Assembly (NCBI RefSeq): GCF_013522825.1
Contig: NZ_JAAMQZ010000037.1
Location: 1 to 46,054, forward strand
DNA from: Stutzerimonas stutzeri
GTDB lineage: Bacteria > Pseudomonadota > Gammaproteobacteria > Pseudomonadales > Pseudomonadaceae
Length of the DNA: 46,054 nucleotides
Direction of reading: 5' to 3'
The position numbers and the translations under genes are program-made. Within the stretch, counting starts at the first letter, position 1. Each line of letters starts with the position of its first letter. Below are positions 40,629-46,054 of this stretch, in pieces. The notes beneath the pieces were generated by a model. The model saw nothing but the letters and a program-made list of their open reading frames with translations, was not told the origin of the DNA and searched no databases.

Positions 40629-41780
40629 TCATTTCAACGCCGCCTTCAACGCACTGAGGTAGGCATTTCGCGCAGTTTGCATCGCCGCCACCTGCGCCTG
40701 CAGGCGGGCCAGTTCCTGGTCGACGAACTGGATGCTCTGCAGTTGCGCTCTGGCGTCGTCGGAAAGATGTTCAAGGTCGTAGTCGATGTTGTCAATCTTG
40801 ATTGTGGGCACTTTTCTGTCCTGAAGAGGTTGTTGGCACGCGTGCACGAGTTGCAGGTTGACCCGCTGCACATCGTATGTGACTTGGGCTGGCCAGCTGT
40901 GATGCAGATGCCAGCGCTTGGCACGCTGCTCGCGACACTGCTGCAGGGCCTGCTGGCGCCCTTGTTTCGGGGTGGTGGCTAGCGTCAATCCGGTTTTTTC
41001 CAACGCGTTGCGCACGCGCTCGAATACCGCTTGCGGCATGGGCGCTTCGCGTAGCGCTGCCTCGCTGGGTTTGAATGCCTGGCTGCGCGTCATGGCCAGC
41101 ATGTATTGGGTGGCGTCGCGCAACTGGATGCGCCCACTCTGGCTCACGTGGATCAGCGGGCAGTGCGGCGCAAGGGTGGGCAGCACGTGATTGGGGTAGA
41201 CTTCATCGCCCCAGTAGCGACAGGCCATCTGCCGGAAGTGTTCAAAGTCGCGGATGGGAACGAACTGTGCTTGGTCAAACGGCAGGATTTCCACTTTGGG
41301 TTTGGTGGGGGTCACCGTGTCGTTGGCCACGTCGATGTACAGCGTGCCGACCTGAAAGGCATTCTGGAAATACTGCCCGCGCAGGTCGCCCCAGACCTGG
41401 CGGAAATCGCCTCCAGCACTTTGAAAGGCGCGCAAGGCGCGCAGCCCTTTCACGGCATCCGAAGCGATTGCGTTCTCCTCGACTGTCCGCAGGCGCTTGT
41501 GGACAGCCTCGGCGATTTCCAGGCACTGCCCTACCGGGTAGGGCTTGCCCAGTTTCACCGGCTGCAGCCGCTCAAGCTCTGGGTCGAGTTGCCGGCGCAC
41601 GGCCAGCAGGCAGGCTTCCAGTTCGGGCAATACGGGCAGCAGGTACTGCGCCGTCAGCGCAGTCTGGGTGGCCTGGTCAAAAATGCGGGGCTCATTGGGC
41701 AAGAGCGGGGTGAGCCAGCTACCCACTCGCGGCAGCGCCCGTTGGCCGCTACCTGAACCTTGAGTCATGGCACCATTCAT
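40629..41780 (-). CDS. DUF6447-type protein with unassigned N-terminal region
   Basis: About 383 residues, soluble, no export signal. The last ~60 residues (TIKIDNIDYDLEHLSDDARA; then QLQSIQFVDQELARLQAQ and MQTARNAYLSALKAAL) match the short DUF6447 family, which is common near glycan and S-layer-like genes but has no known activity. The first 300 residues, with a helical 60-130 region and a WHLHHSWPAQVTYDVQ segment, are not recognised. The start is uncertain: GTG 41822 and ATGs at 41789, 41780 and 41768 all lack a good ribosome-binding site. It follows the methyltransferase gene after a stem-loop and probably belongs to the same transcript. Confidence 0.65.
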   Translation of the reverse strand: MNGAMTQGSGSGQRALPRVGSWLTPLLPNEPRIFDQATQTALTAQYLLPVLPELEACLLAVRRQLDPELERLQPVKLGKPYPVGQCLEIAEAVHKRLRTVEENAIASDAVKGLRALRAFQSAGGDFRQVWGDLRGQYFQNAFQVGTLYIDVANDTVTPTKPKVEILPFDQAQFVPIRDFEHFRQMACRYWGDEVYPNHVLPTLAPHCPLIHVSQSGRIQLRDATQYMLAMTRSQAFKPSEAALREAPMPQAVFERVRNALEKTGLTLATTPKQGRQQALQQCREQRAKRWHLHHSWPAQVTYDVQRVNLQLVHACQQPLQDRKVPTIKIDNIDYDLEHLSDDARAQLQSIQFVDQELARLQAQVAAMQTARNAYLSALKAALK

Positions 41781-41879
41781 AAGGATCATTCGATTCAGGT
41801 TGGTTGTTTTTCGTGAGCGCACTCTACCGGAATGTGCTCATGAAAAACTGTCCCTCATGAGAAGAACAAGCTGCAATAT

Positions 41880-41914
41880 GGAGAGGAGTCGAGGCAGCGC
41901 CTCAACTCTTCTCC
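41880..41914 (-). promoter_or_regulatory. Long stem-loop between methyltransferase and DUF6447 genes
   Basis: Two 16-base arms (41880-41895 and 41899-41914) pair with only two G-T positions around a 3-base loop, just eight bases after the methyltransferase stop. No T-run follows on either strand. It may be an mRNA-stabilising or processing element that lowers or separates downstream expression. Confidence 0.5.
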
Positions 41915-41922
41915 AGTGATGC

Positions 41923-43458
41923 TTACGCTATCTGCAGCGCTCTGAGGATCGGCAATTGCTTCTCGGCGAACTCATTGGCCTGGGCGGTAAGCTCGGCAAG
42001 GTTGGCTTCGGCTGTATCCAGTACTTCCCCCTGTTTGATCAGGCGCTGCCCCTGCATGGCCAGCAGGTTCCAGGTTGCGCTGGCCCAGTCTGCAGGGTGC
42101 TTGTGTCCTTGCTGGCGGGCCAGCAGGAAAAGCTGTTGGAAACGCGGCACGGTGATGCCGCCGCCCGTAACCGGGCTGGTGAGATAATTCAGCTCACTGT
42201 TGCTGCGCGCCTTGTTCATCAAGTGGAGGTTGAGGCGGTCAGTACGCTTCCTGGCTTTCGTTGTGGCCGCATCGTCCTGGGCAGCGAGCACTGTGCCAGC
42301 GCCACTGAGTACCATGATGGCCTCGCTGATTTGCGCAAAGGTGATGCCGCTGGGTTGCAGGGCCTGTTCCAGCTGAGCCAGCGATTTGGGCTTGTTGTCG
42401 GCGAGCTGGTCGAGAATGGGGCTGTATACCGAATCCTGCATTGTGGCTTCGCCCAGGCTGCCCGTGACCTTGAGGCTGACCTCTGCTCTGTTCTGGATAA
42501 GGATGACTCGCTGCGCACGAAGTTGTTCGGCCTGCTCCAGGGCGCTCAGCTTGCGGGCTCCCTTGACCCAGTAATCCTTGCGGAACTGCTGGTTAACGCA
42601 GAAGTCACGAGTGGTCTGGCGGAACATGGGGTCGGGAATGGTGGCCAGCAATGCCTGTTGCTCGGCGGTGAGGTTTAACGCGTCAATGGCATCCAGATAA
42701 TTGGCTGAGCAGGCCCACTGTAGCTTGGCTGGGGCCAACCATTGCGCCATGTGAGCGAAAGCCATGGGTTGCCAGTCGCGGTTGAAGTATTCATGGGCGA
42801 CGTAGTGGCGGTCCTGCTCCTTGATCTTCTTTATGCGTTCGGCGATCTGTGGGTTGGCGCGAGCATAGAGCGGGTTGGCGGCCAGCAACTGGTCGGCGAA
42901 CGCGAGAGCGCTGTCGATACGGCTGACGATGCCGGAGCCGTCGGCGCCCAGCACTTCGGCATGTTCGGTCAGCAGGTCGCGCATGGGGACCATGGCGGCC
43001 CAGCCGGGCTGTGTGTTGTAGCTGATGTAAAGCACGCCGCCTACCTTGAGCTTGCGACGGATGAACTCGATGATGACGGCGCGATTTTCGTTGGAAATCC
43101 AGCTCCAGATCCCATGCAGGCCGATGTAGTCGAACTCAGGCAGATCGGCGCGGTTGCAGAAGGCGTCGAAGGCTTCGTCCAGAAGCTGAGCCCCCGAATC
43201 GGCGATGCTGGCCAGCTCCTGAGCGAAACCGGCTTGTGCCGGATTGAAGTCAGTACCAGACCACCGCACTACAGAGGCTGCAGCATGCAGGTTGGCGCTC
43301 ATGCCCTGGCCGAATCCCAGTTCGCAGGCGGTGCCGACTTCCGGCGGAACGAGGCCGGCATTGAGGAAGGCCAGGCGCACGCGCAAGGGGTTCAGCTCGG
43401 TGTAGTAACCGTAGGTGTAGCCGATGTCGGCAACGTAGCCGGCAGTCCAGTCAGTCAT
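41923..43458 (-). CDS. SAM-dependent methyltransferase with regulatory domain
   Basis: A 511-residue protein. The SAM-binding core is at residues 40-150, with GTACELGFGQGMSANLHAA as motif I and GGVLYISYNTQPGWAAMVPM later. A predicted methyltransferase-regulatory domain follows (about 190-290: RIKKIKEQDRHYVAHEYFN, WQPMAFAHMAQWLAPAKLQW). The C-terminal 200 residues form helical, winged-helix-like sequence. It is the type seen beside surface-polysaccharide and type I secreted protein genes; its substrate is not known. The ATG at 43458 is preceded by AGGATA. It lies between sapC and the DUF6447 gene, all on the minus strand. Confidence 0.82.
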   Translation of the reverse strand: MTDWTAGYVADIGYTYGYYTELNPLRVRLAFLNAGLVPPEVGTACELGFGQGMSANLHAAASVVRWSGTDFNPAQAGFAQELASIADSGAQLLDEAFDAFCNRADLPEFDYIGLHGIWSWISNENRAVIIEFIRRKLKVGGVLYISYNTQPGWAAMVPMRDLLTEHAEVLGADGSGIVSRIDSALAFADQLLAANPLYARANPQIAERIKKIKEQDRHYVAHEYFNRDWQPMAFAHMAQWLAPAKLQWACSANYLDAIDALNLTAEQQALLATIPDPMFRQTTRDFCVNQQFRKDYWVKGARKLSALEQAEQLRAQRVILIQNRAEVSLKVTGSLGEATMQDSVYSPILDQLADNKPKSLAQLEQALQPSGITFAQISEAIMVLSGAGTVLAAQDDAATTKARKRTDRLNLHLMNKARSNSELNYLTSPVTGGGITVPRFQQLFLLARQQGHKHPADWASATWNLLAMQGQRLIKQGEVLDTAEANLAELTAQANEFAEKQLPILRALQIA

Positions 43459-43586
43459 GGGTATCCTTTTTTGTGATTGTTTCAATAAATGCCAACGTTG
43501 GATGAAAACAGCGCGCTCAGGAGGCAATTTCCAGCGTAGCTAGCGGCCTACGCCAGAACCTCGACAAGAGAGAGGCCGGTGCTCTG

Positions 43587-44354
43587 TCAGAAGTTGAAGC
43601 TGAAAACGCCGTCTTGCCCACCGAGGAATTGCCCATTCTCCGCCTCGCGGGCTTGCTCTTGTGCCCGGGTCGCAGCCAGTTGCCCGAGGACCTGGATATG
43701 CTGCATGGAGATCAACTGGCAATAAGCTATGGATAGGGCGCCTGCCTGGTGGATACGGGCAATGGCTTGTGCGTCCAGCTGATTGAGCCGGGGTTCGTCG
43801 ATACGGTAGAGCCCCGTTATGTTCTTCTCGCCCTCTTCAGTAGAGATTTTGAGTGGCCAGGGAACAATCAGGTCTTCGGCTGCCAGCGCCGCGCAGAGGC
43901 GCTGGGTCAGGATGCGATTGCTGTGTACCTGCTGCAGGAAATTGAGCACTTCCCCGACGGCTTGTGCCGGCTCGCCATTGGCATCGAAGAAGGCTTCTTC
44001 ATGCTGCTCTCCCACTAGATGGCTATCCAGATCCACGCAGAGTACCAATTGGCCGTCTTCGGCTTCCGCCAGGGCAAATGGATAGCCACGGTAGGCCGCC
44101 GGGGTATAGGCCACTGCCCACCGTCCTTCGGATGTCACCAGCAGGTTCTGCCCCATTTGCAGCCCCTGGACTGCCGCGGTGATGAAGGCATCGCCCTGCT
44201 GAATAAAGGCAATAGGCAGGCTCATGCAGGCCTTGGAAAGCTCCTGTGCCAGCACGGGGACAGTTGCATCCTGGGCGGCAAACGTGTAGCTGTCGTAGCG
44301 CTTCCAGCGCAAATTGGCAAAGTCGGCCTTGGTGATGGCTTGGTAGCGGGGCAT
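43587..44354 (-). CDS. SapC-family protein
   Basis: A 255-residue soluble protein of the SapC family (first named in the S-layer locus of Campylobacter fetus, where sapC stands next to the type I genes sapDEF). Family features are VLAQELSKACMSLPIAFIQQ, then the WAVAYTPAAYRGYPFALAE core, LCVDLDSHL and the ending NGQFLGGQDGVFSFNF-like residues. The molecular role is unknown, perhaps in peptide or S-layer subunit handling before export. GGAGAG precedes the ATG at 44354, which is preferred over the longer frame to 44444. Its presence beside a metalloprotease and not far from an RsaA-like protein supports the reading of the whole region as an S-layer locus. Confidence 0.87.
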   Translation of the reverse strand: MPRYQAITKADFANLRWKRYDSYTFAAQDATVPVLAQELSKACMSLPIAFIQQGDAFITAAVQGLQMGQNLLVTSEGRWAVAYTPAAYRGYPFALAEAEDGQLVLCVDLDSHLVGEQHEEAFFDANGEPAQAVGEVLNFLQQVHSNRILTQRLCAALAAEDLIVPWPLKISTEEGEKNITGLYRIDEPRLNQLDAQAIARIHQAGALSIAYCQLISMQHIQVLGQLAATRAQEQAREAENGQFLGGQDGVFSFNF

Positions 44355-44547
44355 TTGATCTCTCCGGTTATTGCCTGGGGAATGTTTTTCCGGTTTTTTC
44401 CGTTGTGCAGCTTCATTGGAACGGTTGGGGATGTTTTCTCGCAATCCGTGTCGCTGCGCAAGATATCGCTGGGCCTGCTGGGGCGCTCGTAGGCGTAGGG
44501 AGGCCGGCTGGAGTCAATGCAATGTAGACGGGAACGCTAATGGTCTC

Positions 44548-45720
44548 CTAGGCGCTGATATGGCGGTAAATAGCCAGGGTCTGATTGGCGCAGCGTGCCC
44601 AGGAAAAGGCCTTCGCTCGTTCAAGCCCAGCGGTGGCAAGGGCGGCGCGGGCTTCACTGTGTTCCAGCAACCATTGCATGTTCGTCGCGAGCTGTTCCAC
44701 TGAGCCGCGTTCGACAAGCAAGGCGCTGTCGCCGGTTATTTCGCACATGGAGGTATCCTGGGTGCAGATCACCGGTACGCCGCTGCTCATGGCTTCCAGT
44801 ACGGGCAGGCCAAAGCCTTCGTAATGTGATGGGTAGACGAACGCCTGGGCGCCGGCATACAGCGCCGGCAGGGCGCTGGCCGGTACGAAGTTCAGGTGGC
44901 GCAGGCCGCGTGTCTGCTGCAAATGGGCGATGCGCGCCAGTGTATCGGCGTTGCCCCATCCGGGTGCCCCGGCAAGTACCAGCGGATACGCTTCGGTAAG
45001 GGCGGGTGGCAGGCTGCTCCAGGCGTCAAGCAGGGTATCGAGACCTTTACGAGGTTCCAGCGTACCGACGAACAGCAGGTACTGCCCGTGGTGTAGTTTG
45101 AAACCGCTCAGCGCCTCCTGTGTCTGCTGCGCATCTTGTGGGGCGTAACAGGTTGCAGCGCCCAGGTGAATGGTGTGAACGCGCTGTTCATCCACGCCGT
45201 ACAGTTCGATCAGTTCCTTGCGAATGTATTCGGAATCGGTAATCAGCGCATCCGCCCGCGCCAGCGTTTTCGGCAGTTCGCGGCTTAGCCATGCGACGCG
45301 CTTGGCCGGGTGGAACTGCGGATAGTGGATAAAGGACAAGTCATGGATGGTGGCGACACATGGCCCTTTGTGGGCACGCAGAATGAAGTTCGGTTCGTGA
45401 TAGACGAAGTCCCGTAACCGGGCTGACTGCATCCGAAGCAGATTGTTTCGCAGCACTTCGCGCGCGCGGTAGGCCAGACTCGAATTGCGCAGCAGGCGAT
45501 GCAGGCGGCCCTGTGATGGGCGTGACGACGCGCCGCCCGATAGCGCACGGGCATGACACTCATGCAGGGTCTGTGTGGCCGAGGCGAAGTGGTGGCCGGA
45601 AAAACACTCGATGCTTTCAAGTGCCTGCATCGCGACGAACTGCTCAAGCAGGTTCTGTGTGTAGGTGCCAATGCCTGTCACAGGTGGCAGTAGCGATTCG
45701 GTGTTGAGCAATAGCTTCAT
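44548..45720 (-). CDS. Glycosyltransferase family 4
   Basis: A 390-residue retaining GT-B enzyme. It begins MKLLLNTESLLPPVTGIGTY, with the glycine-rich loop of GT4 proteins (VTGIGTYTQNLL). ATIHDLSFIHYP lies in the acceptor domain. The donor domain holds LLFVGTLEPRKGLDTLLDAW and the EX7E motif in HYEGFGLPVLEAMSSGVP. It resembles mannosyl/rhamnosyl transferases of O-polysaccharide synthesis, but the donor is not readable. It is the first gene of the minus-strand group GT4-sapC-methyltransferase-DUF6447. The 193-base gap to sapC shows no clear promoter or terminator. Confidence 0.88.
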   Translation of the reverse strand: MKLLLNTESLLPPVTGIGTYTQNLLEQFVAMQALESIECFSGHHFASATQTLHECHARALSGGASSRPSQGRLHRLLRNSSLAYRAREVLRNNLLRMQSARLRDFVYHEPNFILRAHKGPCVATIHDLSFIHYPQFHPAKRVAWLSRELPKTLARADALITDSEYIRKELIELYGVDEQRVHTIHLGAATCYAPQDAQQTQEALSGFKLHHGQYLLFVGTLEPRKGLDTLLDAWSSLPPALTEAYPLVLAGAPGWGNADTLARIAHLQQTRGLRHLNFVPASALPALYAGAQAFVYPSHYEGFGLPVLEAMSSGVPVICTQDTSMCEITGDSALLVERGSVEQLATNMQWLLEHSEARAALATAGLERAKAFSWARCANQTLAIYRHISA

Positions 45721-45787
45721 TGAGTGCTTTACCTGGGGGCGTATCGTATGGCGAGCATGTGAGCTTGGGGATAAGGGTTCTGTATCA

Positions 45788-46054
45788 GCCTGGTTCGCGG
45801 GCGTGGCCCGCTCCTACGGGGTTGGGGCATTGCACCGCTGTAGGAGCGGCCCCTGGCCGCGAATGAAACCACGCAGGTGCTGGGCCTGGTTCGCGGGCGT
45901 GGCCCGCTCCTACGGGGTTGGGGCATGGCACCGCTGTAGGAGCGGCCCCTGGCCGCGAATGAAACCACGCAGGTGCTGGGCCTGGTTCGCGGGCATGGCC
46001 CGTTCCTACGGGGTTGGGGCATTGCACCGCTGTAGGAGCGGCCCCTGGCCGCGA
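45788..46054. repeat. Tandem array of a 96-bp REP-pair unit
   Basis: Units start at about 45790, 45886 and 45982, exactly 96 bases apart, each holding two inverted REPs (GTTCGCGGGCGTGGCCCGCT and TGTAGGAGCGGCCCCTGGCC) and the same spacer with GTTGGGGCAT. The third is cut by the window end. Only a few bases differ, so the array is recent and probably longer. Confidence 0.92.

Overview
The window looks like a chromosomal segment of Pseudomonas in the broad sense. Clusters of REP elements of the type GTAGGAGCGG...CCGCGAA lie between many genes. The left part also carries Pseudomonas-like housekeeping genes: a Kdo transferase (waaA), a TolC-type outer-membrane channel, tRNA-Thr(GGT) and a beta-CASP MBL hydrolase. 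No species assignment can be made from the sequence alone.

Layout. 1-1.1 kb: the tail of an IS5/IS427-type transposase, then a ParE/CopG toxin-antitoxin pair between two copies of a ~70-bp repeat. 1.1-9.8 kb: ordinary cell genes (NUDIX-like protein, aldo/keto reductase, FAD oxidoreductase, waaA, tolC, tRNA-Thr, MBL hydrolase) separated by REPs, with a REP-associated tyrosine transposase. 9.8-16.9 kb: a GT4 glycosyltransferase, then a compact type I secretion operon (ABC ATPase, HlyD-type adaptor, TolC-type channel) whose last gene, by a 4-bp overlap, is GDP-mannose 4,6-dehydratase. 16.9-27.9 kb, minus strand: TPR/beta-barrel protein, Wzm, Wzt, a 1537-residue methyltransferase plus triple GT4 fusion, a Crp-family regulator, a VanZ-like membrane protein and a CHASE2 class III cyclase. 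28.0-36.3 kb, plus strand: FecR-domain protein, a 1302-residue cysteine-free RsaA-like S-layer protein with a strong terminator, then three genes of unknown or glycosyltransferase type including a DUF6165 protein. 36.3-39.1 kb: a mobile, rearranged stretch with a 640-bp tandem duplication of a StbD-type antitoxin, its StbE/RelE toxin, a second Y1 transposase in inverted repeats, and an AbrB-like antitoxin gene cut at its 3' end. 39.2-45.7 kb, minus strand: a matrixin-like metalloprotease with a DUF4214 tail, a DUF6447 protein, a methyltransferase with regulatory domain, a SapC-family protein and a GT4 glycosyltransferase. A 96-bp tandem REP array ends the window.

Taken together, 9.8-45.7 kb reads as an S-layer locus organised like that of Caulobacter crescentus (RsaA, RsaD/E/F and O-polysaccharide genes, with a serralysin-type protease) with an element recalling Campylobacter fetus (SapC). 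The secretion operon would export the S-layer protein. Gmd, Wzm/Wzt and the fused glycosyltransferase/methyltransferase would make and export the polysaccharide that could anchor it. The FecR, TPR/barrel, CHASE2 cyclase and Crp genes may form the control layer. A near-consensus Crp-type site lies about 122 bp upstream of the S-layer start codon. The family assignments come from motifs read by eye. The functional links are inference.
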